The notes: a model not told the origin generated them from the sequence alone. A DNA stretch of 64,000 nt from Polytrichum commune (GCA_950295325.1 OX485804.1:24178001-24242000), one strand, 5' to 3'; shown: positions 1 to 10,744, numbered from the stretch's first letter. A program made the numbers and translations.

Positions 1-689
1 TGTGCATGATGATAAAGTTTTTGGCACTCTAAACACACCTATACAACAACACACTTCGTTAGGAACACTATTATGGTAAAGTAAGTTTTCACTTGAAATG
101 ACCACTTACTTTCAATTCGGTTCAGGATCTACTTCCCACTAACTTACTACTTCCTATAACATTGATGATGCACAAACTTTGTAGTGACTTTGGCTCAAAG
201 GCATTGGAGGGTTCCACAGTTTGATAATCCTATTTTGATCCTTGTCTAATCTATGATAACTTATCACAACACAAAGGCATACCATTTTTATGTTTGTTTT
301 TCCATGCTTTGGCCCACCCAAAATCATCATGAAACTAAAAAGAAGAAGTAATATTTTGATATGGTGGTCTTGGGCCTTAGTAGGACAAAAAAATCACAAT
401 CAAGTGCGAAGAATTATCAAGGGTGTTGATGAATTTTTTTTTATTGCAACTAAACCTATTTGATCAGACACATTTCAATAAAGAGTGCATTTTACAACCT
501 AGCTTATCAACATCACAAAATTGGAACAAATTTTGTGACCCTTTAACATCACCTTTGTTGTTAAAGAGGTATTACCATATAAACACAGTTAATTACATCA
601 TACAATGTAACATGCATACACAATGTCTACTATTTTAGGCCCCCAAACCATATATCATGTACTGAATGTATAATATATCAACAGTCTCT
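1..689. other. Unassigned AT-rich sequence
   Basis: I see no gene, RNA or transposon end in this stretch. The only open frame of note (423-638) is short, AT-rich and has no recognisable motif. It ends where homology to unit B begins, near the shared text around 690. Confidence 0.5.
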
Positions 690-3339
690 GGTTTCTTGAT
701 CAATCACATGACTTATTTCTCACTCAAGCTCTTATGTAAAGTGGCCCTAAGGAAAGCTCTAAACCATGAATGCATAAAAATTGATTGAATTTTTGTAAGA
801 ATGGGTGAAGACTGGTAGGCATTGTGTACATAGGTCAGATGTTGAGCCCCTTAGAACTGGAGCCATGAAGTTAGCAGACGCAGCTCAGAGCTGGGACTGG
901 GACCGGGACCGGCGTTTGTTGGAAGAAATGAAAGGGCAAACACGGCCCCTTGCCACAGCCGTGAGCCCGTGAGCTGGTCGGCTGCCATGAGAATGACTAA
1001 ACGCAAGGCCCTTATGGAGGGCCAGGCCGAATAATAACAATTGATGGGACTCTTGCTTAGCCGGTGGTGAGAGAGAAGGCTGTCAGTCTGGGGTGGTTGG
1101 ACATGTAGTGCTCTCAAAGAGCAACAAATAATGTTAGGTTTACGTGTAGTGTTGGTGACATTACGCAGGTGGTTTACAATTAGTATTGAGCAAGACAACT
1201 AGAATCGGTGACACTATTTAGCACAATATTTGGTGCACTATTGACCCGGTTTTCTACCGAGAGGTGGTGAAGATGAAGTATGTGGGCCTTGTGTGGTCAC
1301 TCTTCTTAATTCAATGCCTTTACTTGAGTGGTACATGCCAAGGCTTTTTGTCCAAGAATGGGCATCACAAAAGTTGTGTGTTACGATAAGATTGGAGTTG
1401 GCTTATGTGATCACTTAAACCAAATATTGAGGTGATCTTTAGTTTGAACTATTATAAGGTTTGCATCTAAACTTTGGTTTCAAAACATTAAATGGTACTT
1501 TGTGTGATTCACAATTGTCAAATTGGGATTTATAATATTTTCTAATTCGATCTAATGATCAAAATTGTTGGACCATGGAGTTGGAAGTGCCCATGGTAGA
1601 GTCACTTAAGTTCAATACTCTAAAATTGTTCGATCCTGTGATTTTTGTGGGCACTTCCAAATCCATGAACATTTATGGCCACTAGATCAGCCTTGGGATT
1701 GTTCATCCATGGAGAAGTTGTGAATCACAAAGAGTTTCATTTCATGTTTTAGATTCGAGATAGAGGGGCTAAAGTTAGAAACCCGATAGTGAGGCCCTCA
1801 AATGATCACATAGGCCCTCCCAATTATGTTCACTATTGAACCTAGCATATTGTCTTGATAGAGATAAGCAACCATGGTTCCATTACCTAAGGTTTAGAGC
1901 ATAATACACCTGTAAGTAAGTGGCATGTGGTTGGGTGTGGATCTAATTCTTGACACTAGAGAGACATGTATTCATAATAAATAAGACTATATGCTCAACA
2001 TTCGTTAATCATTCCGGGTTCAATAGTCAACATAATGGGGGGGGGGGGGGGAGGTGGAGACCTATATGATCATATACTTAGAAAATAAATCTTTAGTTTG
2101 ATAATGAATGGAGTATTGATATGAGCTCCAAAAATTATAAGGTGCTAGCTACGAACATAATTTGGATTTGCTAATCATCTTGGCACTAATTGCATATCCT
2201 ACAAGATTTAGTGGGTACATACTTAAAAGTGTTCATTTAAGACTTGCTTACCATACACAACCCAACCTTACCATAACACATGTTATTTTCATGTTTATTC
2301 CTAAGTACAAGCCTTGCCATGTACCACATCACAAATTGAGGCATATGGTTAAGAAATAGACTGACCACATAAGGCACACATGGGTTAGGCTTTTGATTTT
2401 CTTCTAAATCTCAAAACCATGTGCTCATGGTTGTGGATACATTAAGATACGTGGGTTTTATTACGTTATTTTTATTAATAAGGTGTTTTAAGACACCTAT
2501 TTTGATTGGTGTGTGGTTCAGTGAAGATCAAAGAACAAGCACCATAAAGACACACATTTAAAAGAGATCGGACTACGTTTGCAAACTTTATTAAGTACTA
2601 CACACTCAATAATGAACACAATGGGATGGGACGGACCTGTGTATTCAATTAGGAAAGCAACAAACATGACATACTTTGAGCAATAACTGGAAGTAAACAA
2701 AGGGAGAACCGATTTTCAATGTGATTGTGGTTGATGCTTCATCATAAATTTGCAAATAAAACACAAGTTTCACAGTCTAGATTCAAGGTTTGGTAGATGT
2801 TGGAGGACAATAAACCGAGCGAATAACACCTATGTACGGGCCTATCCCTCTCGCGGTGTTTCTCGTGACTCGGTCATTCACCGTCACTTGTTGTCGTCAC
2901 TCATACTACTGCTGCTTCTACCTGATTTAATTGGAGCACCGACCAAAGGTGTCAAGATCGCTGGCCCATCTTGGGAAAGATTATTGTTAACAATCAACCA
3001 AAATGTCATCTTCATTGGCAGGTACATTGAAGCCTTATGGAAGCAGCATCCTAAAAAAAAGTCTAACAAAAGAGTGGGAAAAGCGATGTAGTAAGGTGGG
3101 GCTTGGCAAGGGTTAACTTCCCCCATATACACAGTGTAAGACATGTAATATATACAGGCTAGACTCCAAATACTGACCAAGTTTGGACAGTGCTCCTGTA
3201 AAAAATCCACACTAGTAAGGTATGCGAAGCTCGAAAAGCTGCACTTAGAGACTTAATTTTAGATTGAACTTCAGGCATCTTATTGTTGTATTATGAGGGT
3301 CCATGTCATTGAGTAGTGTTATGCTGAAATTAAGATTTT
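690..3339 (+). repeat. Unit A, segment a (duplicated at 17,438 and 22,165)
   Basis: This 2.6-kb block is repeated in direct orientation at 17,438-19,882, and its 3' part (from about 2,345) again at 22,165-23,064 continuing at 26,692-26,806. Copies are near-identical over long runs with small indels. For example, the run of 15 G at 2,037 is 11 G at 18,839, and a roughly 40-bp insert near 18,400 is absent here. Diverged relatives of the 2,500-2,850 part lie at 56,985 and 57,768, and an inverted relative of 1,130-1,220 lies at 47,858-47,950. It contains a foldback (1,375-1,865) and open frames that do not look protein-coding. At about 3,216 it preserves the unfilled target site of the Harbinger element at 23,068. 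Confidence 0.85.
1375..1865. repeat. Long foldback (imperfect inverted repeat) in segment a
   Basis: The left arm (about 1,375-1,610) and right arm (about 1,640-1,865) are reverse complements interrupted by small indels. Matching landmarks include GTGATTCACAA near 1,506 against its complement near 1,722, a shared GGAAGTGCCCA block closest to the centre (1,584 and 1,661), and TATGTGATCA near both outer ends. The same structure is present in segment a' at about 18,105-18,665. It could be an old MITE or foldback element. I see no clear target duplication or coding content. Confidence 0.6.
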
Positions 3340-3761
3340 TGATTTTTAAAATTTTAACAAATGAATTTCCCTCCCTTATATGAAAGAAGATATGCTACAC
3401 ATGATAATATATTATCATACCATGCTCTTACATCAAAATTTGAAACCCGTGCAGGATTGTAGCCCAACCAATGTGATAATGACATGATAACAATGCCTCT
3501 AAATAACATGGAATAGTACTAAATATGTTTTAGGGTCCAAGTCATAAAAAAATTGTTGAAGGGAAAATTTTCTCAGTTCATCTATTCTGCATAAGGCTTG
3601 AATCAAGTGTAGTTTTAAAAACAACCATGAAGTAACAATGATTTGTCTACGTGCATATGCCATTGACGAAGTTGATATTCTTGCCATGAGCATAATACTG
3701 CTAGGCTAAGCTCCCTTTCTAAAGGGGGAGGGCAAGCCGAAGCACTGTAGAGTCTCATTTT
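3340..3761. other. Unique sequence between segments a and b
   Basis: No gene is visible. This stretch of unit A has no counterpart in unit B, which breaks off at 26,806. Near 3,698-3,760 there is a faint resemblance to the tRNA-like repeats at 41,106 and 41,571 (a GGCTAAGCTCC block), too weak to call. Confidence 0.4.
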
Positions 3762-4590
3762 TTATTGTGGTCTTCATTCCCACCTAGTGAAGTTGGCGTC
3801 ACCAATGACATGCTCAAGCCCTTCACCTAGAAGACCTTTCACCTAAGCCATGAACTCACAACCTAAACTCTTAACCCTTAAACATTTGAGAGGTCGAGAT
3901 TGGTCCACTTCAAGCACAAAAACATGTATGTGGGCTACATATTTTGATTTTTAGCACATTGTGTCAAAAGTGACACGTTTGAACATAAAAAAGCAGTGCA
4001 CCAAATAGCATACACGCTACAATAAAATAAACACATGAGATCCTACACATTCATAACGCACGTAACCATTACTCTAGACCCCAAGACATCATAGTCCAAC
4101 AGTGGCTACTCCAATGCACATCCCCCATTCTCCCATATGAATGTACATGCTTAGCCACACTTAGACCAGACATATTATGCGTACTAGGCACCCATATAGA
4201 TAGGCCCCCCTCCCCCCAATGCTAACCCCACCAAATGTCATACAATTCATAGGATTCACCTATTGCCACAAAAATATTCCGACCACTGCCCAAACTGAAA
4301 AGGCCGCTAAATACAATCCACTCATACAAGCACTTAGAACAAGATGATGGCAAGTGAACCCCCTCATCACTTTCATAGCCGGCATTAGAGAAGCCATCCA
4401 TGAACAACCAATTAGAGAATTAGAGTGACTTAAAATACCTAGGATGGACGTTAGAACACTCATGAAACAATTATACCATATTCACATTAAATACCTCACA
4501 TACCTAATATTAAATAAAAGGAAACTAGACAACAAACAACCCCCCATAGACCCCCTTAGATGTAAGCCCCGCACATTATAAACTAAAGAT
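3762..4590 (+). repeat. Unit A, segment b (duplicated at 21,018)
   Basis: This block matches 21,018-21,835 in the same orientation, with scattered substitutions and a deletion of about 45 bp in the second copy near 21,550. Open frames on the minus strand (4,222-4,463) exist in both copies but are shifted and broken relative to each other, which argues against a conserved protein. No motif recognised. Confidence 0.75.
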
Positions 4591-4648
4591 GTTGACCAAA
4601 ACAATCTTACAAAAGAGAATTGTTTTCTTTTTTGCAATATTGGCAACG

Positions 4649-4906
4649 ATGGCCTTATCAACTAAAATGAGCCAATTGGTCCGCTCAATTTAATGTAGGG
4701 AACGTGATGAAAACGTAATGATTGCTAGTTGGTACGAGAGAATACCTGTTGAGGGTTCTTAAAATATAACTCAACCATTCCAATACACCCACACATGTTT
4801 ATAAAACCATGCAAATAATCAACTGTAATATGGAAGATCTCATCAATTGTGACAAAAGGATTGTCTCATAATGGTCCAATTGGCTCATTTTAGTTGATAA
4901 GGCCAT
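4649..4906. mobile_element. MITE with 32-bp terminal inverted repeats
   Basis: The left end (4,651-4,682) begins GGCCTTATCAACTAAAATGA. The right end (4,873-4,904) is its reverse complement with one mismatch over 32 bp. The symmetry extends two bases further (ATGGCC...GGCCAT), after which AACG occurs on both sides. The 258-bp element has no coding capacity. Superfamily is uncertain: the 4-bp flanking repeat fits none of the common plant families well and may be coincidental. Confidence 0.65.
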
Positions 4907-5019
4907 AACGTAGTTCTTTGCAATATTGTAAAGAACTAGTTGCAATATTTGCAAAGACATGTAATTGGCAAAGAAGTATTACAACTACGTTTTCTTCTTT
5001 CTAATATTGCCAAAGAGAT

Positions 5020-5335
5020 ATCGCCAAATTAATCTTGCCAAAGAGAATATGCTTTCTTCTTTACATACTCTTAATAACTTGAGCACATAGTCCAATCTCA
5101 TCTTAACATGTATATTTTTGTTGTCCATTCTAAGTAACCATACACAACACCTTGTCATCTACCACTCAAATATATAGGCGTCCAATTTAGAGATTGGACT
5201 ATGAGTTCCAAATCCAAGATTCACCATTCTAGTTTAATAGTCAATAGAAATTGAAGGGACCTATGTCACCTGCTTTCACTCATTGATAGTAAACTTTGCT
5301 AACATTTCATTTGAATCCAATTTCTTTTGGGATTA
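5020..5335 (+). repeat. Unit A, segment c (related to 32,725)
   Basis: This stretch aligns in direct orientation with 32,725-33,020, including the shared run ATAGTCCAATCTCATCTTAA. It is more diverged than segments a and d. It keeps the same relative order (a, b, c, d) in both units, which supports one ancestral colinear block. Confidence 0.65.
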
Positions 5336-5859
5336 TATGTATATCAATATGTTTTTCAGATGTCTATGACTTTTTTATCTTCATAAAATTCAAAGTTAAT
5401 GTATAGTTTTGAATCACTGTCACTTAACACTAGGAAAAAATAGGAGGTGTCCACTTTGATGTGCTTGCACCGTGATAATGTGGATGAAAAATGAAAGAGG
5501 CCCACACGGATTCTTATTAAGAAAATTAGTGTGAGTTCTAGAGAAACAATGTGGCCGCTTGTACGAATAAGACACTACTATTGAGTGTGGCTCCCTTCAT
5601 GCAAGTAAATTAGTTTTCTAGACTACCCTATAATATGTCTAGTGCTACTACTGAAGAAATAAAAGCCAGGTTTCACAAGTCGGACAAGTATAAATTTATG
5701 TGTCACTGATCACAAAACGTACTAAGGGCCAGGGTAAGGCGAATGTGACCCGTTCAGAGACTTGTTCCATCTCTGACAACTTTGCCACGTAGAGTGTGAT
5801 AGGATTGCATGGTAAGACAAGGTTAAAAGCGGATGGCCTGCCCGTGCATGGTGCTCCGG

Positions 5860-6160
5860 TTCCCCTCCTGTTAATTCGCTATAGTGTCCCGGGAGGATTT
5901 TTGGCATAATTGCTGAAAATCCCAGTGTTTCCAAGTCCCATCGGTTACATGTTGTGATCTTTTGGGTTTTCTTTATCAAGTTGAGGTATACTCCATAGAC
6001 ATCTCTATAAGCATCGGTAATTTTCCTAAAGTCTTGAACTTCAACCAGTTATTTCTCAAACTTCACCGGATCGCCTGTAACTAGGGGTCGGTTCTCCCCA
6101 TTAATCGATTCGCTAGCTGAGTGCTGGCCCTACGAGCCTGGCTGGAGCCCATAAATACCA
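5860..6160 (+). promoter_or_regulatory. Promoter region with TATA box (6,151-6,157), copy 1
   Basis: An ATAAATA box lies at 6,151-6,157 in a GC-rich setting, followed by a pyrimidine-rich leader with CTCCCTCC and TTCATTCTCTCATC, typical of a plant Pol II start region. Upstream, between about 5,940 and 6,100, several boxes of the type YGGTTA or CAACCAGTTA recur, resembling MYB core sites. Related upstream sequences occur at 35,250, 10,745 and 56,310, so this is a promoter family. Transcription itself is inferred. Confidence 0.5.
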
Positions 6161-7175
6161 GCTCCCTCCTTCGTTCATTTCATTCTCTCATCGTCATTCC
6201 CACAAGTGTCATCAGCAGCCGCCCCGCCATAGTTCACAACCTCCGCTCCCCCTCGTTTTGGTTATGGTCCCGCAACGTCCCAAATCCCTGGTCGTAAGGA
6301 GAGACAGCCTACAGTTCCAAGCTGTGTTTCCTTCCCAGACACGCTCTCTGGATCAGCCTGGATCTCCAGCCCGCCTCCGTGCCTGCCTCTGGTAGACTCA
6401 CTCACTTGCACGAGATCACTACTGTAGTTTCAGCCAACTTGTTGTGGTCCCTGATGCTCATATTTTATGTATAACATCCGTTGGTGAAGTCGCTCTTGTT
6501 GGGCTCTTCGAGTCTTCTGCTTTACCTGCTTATGTATGTAGTTGGAAGTAGAAGCTGAACCTCCTCAGATTACATATATGACCTTGAATATATTCGTAAC
6601 TTTCTGTGTTCCATTTGCTAGCTGCTGGTTTTTGTGTGAAGCTTGCTTGATGGAGGGTTGAGGTTATAGCAAACATTCAGATTTGGGAGGACAGGGTGAG
6701 GGCGAGATCCGAAACACCACATTTGTCCAGCTTGTTGTGTACACATTGACCATTGTGAGAATCTGAACAAAGGCGTCGATGTAAAGGAACACTCCTAGTC
6801 CCTAATTTAGAGTCTACTAGCCTGTCTCCAGTTAATTGGGTACCCCTTTGCTTTGGGGGCTTGCCACTTGTAATTGGTTGGATCTGTTGAATACTGGTCA
6901 TAACCATCATGTGGTTTAACTGATTGATGTTGGTAACTGGTGAGCAGGAGAGCCGTGGCTAGCAGTAACACATGGAGTCCAGTGCGGCAACCAACATGAC
7001 AGAGTATGTTGGTGCCATGAGAGCCCATGCAAGGTGCAACTCTCAGTGTTGCATCAGATTTGAAGAGTCCGAGGGTCTTTCCCTCAGATGTTTCTTATCG
7101 ACATATTGCTGTAAGTGGTCCCCCTGTTTCCAGCAAGTCTTGTTTGTCTCATCAGTTCTCGTAAATTCCGCTTAA
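6161..7175 (+). ncRNA. Putative leader of a hairpin-rich transcript, copy 1
   Basis: Sequence downstream of the TATA box is almost unchanged in copy B up to about 6,600. An open frame at 6,972-7,175 (67 aa) recurs at 36,357-36,566, but its 3' end differs through a small deletion and it has no recognisable domain, so I do not call it a protein. GTAAGT at 7,110 could be a splice donor. The region leads directly into the hairpin array starting at 7,288. A noncoding precursor is my preferred reading, without expression evidence. Confidence 0.3.
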
Positions 7176-7287
7176 ATTACTCTAACAATGACCATAATCT
7201 AAGTTCCAAGTTCCAACTGGTCCATTCTTCTACCACATAATAACACATGCAAGCCTTGAGTTGAAGAAAGTGACTCGCAGTTAGTGT

Positions 7288-7416
7288 AACTACCAGCATG
7301 TATGGCATGTGGTACAAGTCTCCATCATTGAAATTTTCAAATTTACCAAAGTGATAAGTTGGGACAACTTTCAGTGCTGGAGGATTTGTGCCCCAGGACA
7401 TATACGCTGGTAGTTT
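7288..7416 (+). ncRNA. Long hairpin H1
   Basis: The left arm starts AACTACCAGCATGTATGGCA and the right arm ends in its imperfect complement (TATACGCTGGTAGTT), giving a stem of about 60 nt with a small loop near 7,350. Mismatches are spread along the stem, as in old inverted repeats or MIRNA precursors. A matching hairpin is at 36,669-36,798. A MITE origin is equally possible. Confidence 0.45.
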
Positions 7417-7515
7417 ATGGTAACCAGGCTTGCAAAGACAAACTCTATAATGTCCAACTGATCCAGGTTTACAACATAATGAGCAACTATGCAAGCCTTC
7501 AGTTGAGTAACTAAA

Positions 7516-7678
7516 CTTGCAACGTTGTCACTACCAGCTCATATTTTTGCCCTGTGCGTATATGCCGGCTTGGAAAATTTTATCTAAATTTACCGAAACG
7601 GTACATTTGGACAAATTTCTTCAAGTCAGGCTTATACGCAGAGGACACAATATGATACTGGTAGTGAACCGTTGCAAA
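7516..7678 (+). ncRNA. Long hairpin H2
   Basis: The symmetry runs from TTGCAACG at the left to CGTTGCAA at the right and closes on TACCGAAACGGTA (7,591-7,603), so the arms are about 75 nt with almost no loop. CACTACCAG (7,529) pairs with CTGGTAGTG (7,658). The copy in unit B is 36,899-37,062. This is the best-preserved member of the array. Confidence 0.55.
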
Positions 7679-7929
7679 GGCAAAATCCATTTCTAGGTGG
7701 TCGAGCTTGATCACATGTGAGCAGGTATGCAAGCCTAAAGTTCAAACTTATCTAGTATGCTAAATATTGTGTTAATTGTTGCTTGCTATTTGAAGTTACG
7801 TAATGATATACGTGCTTACTCTTAATGTGATTCATTACCAGGTAAAGATGTTAATTTTCTTTGATGTCCAATTGATCCAGGTTTACAACATAATGAGCAA
7901 CTATACAAGCCTTCAGTTGAGTAACTAAA

Positions 7930-8092
7930 CTTCCAATGTTGTCACTACCAGCTCATATTTTTGCCCTGTGCGTATATGCCGGCTTGAAAAATTTTATCTA
8001 AATTTACCGAAACGGTACATTTGGACAAATTTCTTCAAGTCAGGCTTATACGCAGAGGACACAATATGATACTGGTAGTGAACCCTTGCAAA
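7930..8092 (+). ncRNA. Long hairpin H3 (tandem duplicate of H2)
   Basis: It is nearly identical to H2 and lies 413 bp downstream, with the same tight loop (TACCGAAACGGTA at 8,005-8,017). Unit B has only one hairpin at the corresponding place, so H3 arose by tandem duplication in A or was lost from B. Confidence 0.55.
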
Positions 8093-8371
8093 GATAAAGT
8101 CTATTTCTAGATGGTCCAATTTTATCACATGTGATACAGTGAGTAAGTATGCAAGCCTTGAGTTCAAGCTTATCCAATACACTAAATATTGTATTTAGTG
8201 TCGTTCGCTATGTGAAGGTACACAATGCTATACCTTTTTACTATTAATGTGATTCTTTACCAGTTTGACCTTTGTTGGCAAAGAATGAGATACACATTAA
8301 ATAGTTGTAGCATTGTATAATTCCACATAGTTAATGACACCAAATACAAATTTAGTGGATACTTGTAACAG

Positions 8372-8502
8372 TGTAACTAACAACTCATAAAATTGCCCTG
8401 TGCATACACACCATAGCCGAAGAAAGTTGTCTGTAGTGTTAAGTTTAGACAAGTTTTTCCATGTCAAGTTTGTACACAGAGGACATAGTATACTGGTAGT
8501 GC
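8372..8502 (+). ncRNA. Long hairpin H4 (degenerate)
   Basis: The left arm (GTAACTAAC...) is partly eroded, but the right arm keeps GGACATAGTATACTGGTAGT. The stem can still be traced over about 55 nt. The counterpart at 37,367-37,495 retains the ACTACCAG box that is lost here. Confidence 0.4.
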
Positions 8503-8573
8503 CAAAACCTTGCAAAGATAAAATTCCTTCTAAGTGGTCTAAGCTTAGCTTTACCACATGATGAGCAAGACTT

Positions 8574-8678
8574 TTTTTTTTTTTTTTTTTTGAGATTGAA
8601 GGCCAACCGGGCCAACGCCAAAATGGATACCACAAAAGAAAAAACACGCCCTCAAAGAGGGGAGGCGGGGCCCCTCGG
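8574..8678 (-). mobile_element. Small retroposon (SINE or processed fragment) with poly(A) tail
   Basis: A run of T starting at 8,572 (a poly(A) tail on the minus strand) precedes about 85 bp of GC-rich sequence. The insert is flanked by a perfect 14-bp target duplication, GATGAGCAAGACTT, at 8,560-8,573 and 8,679-8,692. Copy B (near 37,547-37,560) has one uninterrupted copy of this 14-mer, which is the empty site. The body lacks a clear tRNA-type A/B box, so it may be a 5'-truncated LINE tail, a SINE or a processed transcript. Confidence 0.85.
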
Positions 8679-8730
8679 GATGAGCAAGACTTATGCAAGC
8701 CTTGAGTTCAGTACCTTGACTTGCAACTGC

Positions 8731-8873
8731 ATAACTACCAGCTCATGTTTTTGTCCTGTGCCGACAAGCCTGTCTCCAGAAAAGTCAGCTAGATTTACCA
8801 ATTATAAAAGAAGTTTTAGGCAGCCTTTTTAAGATCAGGTTTGTACAGAGAGGACACAATTTGCTGGTAGTAA
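8731..8873 (+). ncRNA. Long hairpin H5
   Basis: ATAACTACCAGCTCATG at the left pairs with ATTTGCTGGTAGTAA at the right, with pairing (GTCCTGTG against AGAGGACAC) continuing inward to a loop near 8,805. The unit B counterpart at 37,574-37,715 has a damaged left arm. Confidence 0.5.
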
Positions 8874-9739
8874 ATGAGTGGAAAATATCATCTAATTAAG
8901 ACACTTACATCATATTTGTGTATTTACTTAATTAATACCTAGAGGCGATTAAATATTTACTAACTTGCAAGCTGCCTGCCTTCGAACAGAGACTTACAAC
9001 TCCAGGTTAAATACTCCAATCTGTATGGTTTTCTCGAAAAATCCAGGTTGTTCATTGGAATTTTGTGACCCCATGATGAGCTGATTAATTTGAGACCACA
9101 TTGTTACAAGTTTGACATGATCAGGAATACATTCTTGTGCAGGAATTCTAGAGTCATCTATGTCATATTAGTAGACAATATCATGGGGTTCTTAGAATTG
9201 AGTCAGACTAAGCCTGAACTGCAAGGCAGAAACTAACCCCAGGCTTGTATGATCCCTGTAGGCTTCAGACAGCCCACGAGTGACACCCTCTCACTCAAGG
9301 ATAAATGGGGCATGCAATACTAGAGTTGAATCTGCAATGGCTGTGAATTTGACCTTCCTCTTGCTCAGATGATCCAAGTACGAATGGATATTACAGAAGG
9401 CATTTACTATGTGGATGATACAGTGTAGTATATGAGGTGAGACCAAGTCGGAGCATTCAGGTCTCTGTCTAGACGCCTAAATAACATGAGGATGGGTTTA
9501 CATGACACCATGGTCCTTTTTGCCGGCTGGTATTTTAGAATATTACCTTCTTGATCTAAGCAGTTACATTTGTCGATAGGGTTCACAAGATCTCAAGGGT
9601 TCAATCCAATGCTGGAAGCCCTATTTATCCAAATTTGTTAAACCTAGTCATGGGTTTGGTTCAGTGGAGAGTGTCTGTAAGTGGTCCTTGATTTGGGATT
9701 TTGAGGACTGAAGCCCAACTCAAGGTCACTAGATATCAT

Positions 9740-9925
9740 ATAGAGATGTGTCATTTTTGAACTATAAGTCCATGGCACACTGACATCATGTGCTATTCTT
9801 GAACTATAGGATAGAGCACAGTATCTATAATGGAGATGTGTTGTTTTTGAACTATAGGACATGGCATACTACGTATAATAGATATGTGCCGTTTTTGAAC
9901 TAGTATAGGACATGGCACACTACCT
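9740..9925. repeat. Short tandem repeat, about 47-bp period (4 units)
   Basis: Four imperfect units each contain TTTTTGAACTATA followed by GGACATGGCACACTA-like text, starting near 9,755, 9,797, 9,844 and 9,892. The equivalent array in unit B (38,540-38,775) has an extra unit. A minus-strand open frame across it (9,644-9,862) is only the translated repeat. Confidence 0.75.
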
Positions 9926-10422
9926 ATTGACTATGATGTGAGGAGTTATTATGAATAATATATGGTAAATGTTTCTAAGTTGATGCAAATAGTTTCTTTT
10001 CGTATATTTGAACACTTCAATGTACAAGATGTGAGCACTCACTTTCCTTCCTCAACCTTCTCAATTTTGAACATCACTACTCATGTCAAGTTTCAATGAC
10101 GGTAATAATCAATTCTAATAATGGTAGACTTAGATGTAATAGTCAATAGATGTAATATCCATTGGGATCCAACTCCCTTAGAATTTCAAGTAGATAGTTC
10201 ACCAAGTGACACAAGTGGAGTGCACATTTGACAAGTTGATAAATTTGTCACAATAATGTACATACAGGAGGCATAAAATAAAATCGGTTGTCAAGAAAAT
10301 TAGTGGCCCTAAATCATGGTCAAGCATTTCCAAGTGTTTCCATGCATAAAAGAGGAGAACCCACAGTGGATGGTGGGTTAGAAAGTGATAATTGGACAAG
10401 GATCAAGCATTGTGTAACTCTT

Positions 10423-10469
10423 AATTAATTGCGGCAGGTATTTACAGTATGGATTGCCGCAATTAATTT
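10423..10469. repeat. Perfect stem-loop at the end of unit A
   Basis: AATTAATTGCGGCA is followed, after about 18 bp, by TGCCGCAATTAATT, its exact reverse complement. The hairpin sits immediately after the last base shared with unit B (10,418). It may be a terminus of an element or a breakpoint signature. Confidence 0.6.
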
Positions 10470-10744
10470 CTGAATGTCTTGGCTTTAGATGTGAACGCAA
10501 GATGAAGTCAAGGGGTCTGCAAGGCATCTTTCATCCAACATGCATTACTCACCTAGTCTTCATAATTAGTGTTGATCCTAAACTAAATCAGGTGAGTACC
10601 AAGTGTACACCTTTCCACCAAAGAGGTGGTTCAAGAAAATTGTCAACTATTCTAACAAAAAAATGGGACCTCATAGCAAAAATTCTAGATCTTAAAGCAG
10701 TGTACAGGGAAATTTTTGTGCATAATCGGTGGAATCCTAGTACT

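Larger units (their letters stand above)
5390..10418 (+). repeat. Unit A, segment d (5 kb, duplicated at 34,760)
   Basis: This is the longest duplicated segment, matching 34,760-39,268 in direct orientation over its whole length. Identity is uneven: between 6,061 and 6,600 I count three mismatches and no indels, while the rest has frequent substitutions and indels. Copy A has an extra 413-bp tandem unit (7,864-8,276) and a poly(A) retroposon (8,574-8,678). Copy B has one more unit of a short tandem repeat near 38,600. It contains a TATA promoter, a leader and a hairpin array. It could be a duplicated noncoding transcription unit. I find no paired coding domain that would make the two copies LTRs of one retrotransposon. 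Confidence 0.85.

Noticed and set aside
851-1198. Minus-strand 115-aa open frame, also present at 17,606-17,959
   Set aside because: Nearly all of the few nucleotide differences between copies change the amino acid, and the copies differ by a 6-bp repeat expansion. That is not the pattern of a constrained protein. It is conserved only because the segment is duplicated.
2750-3210. Overlapping open frames on both strands in segment a
   Set aside because: Frames differ between the three copies (frame shift near 2,990), and no domain is visible in any of them.
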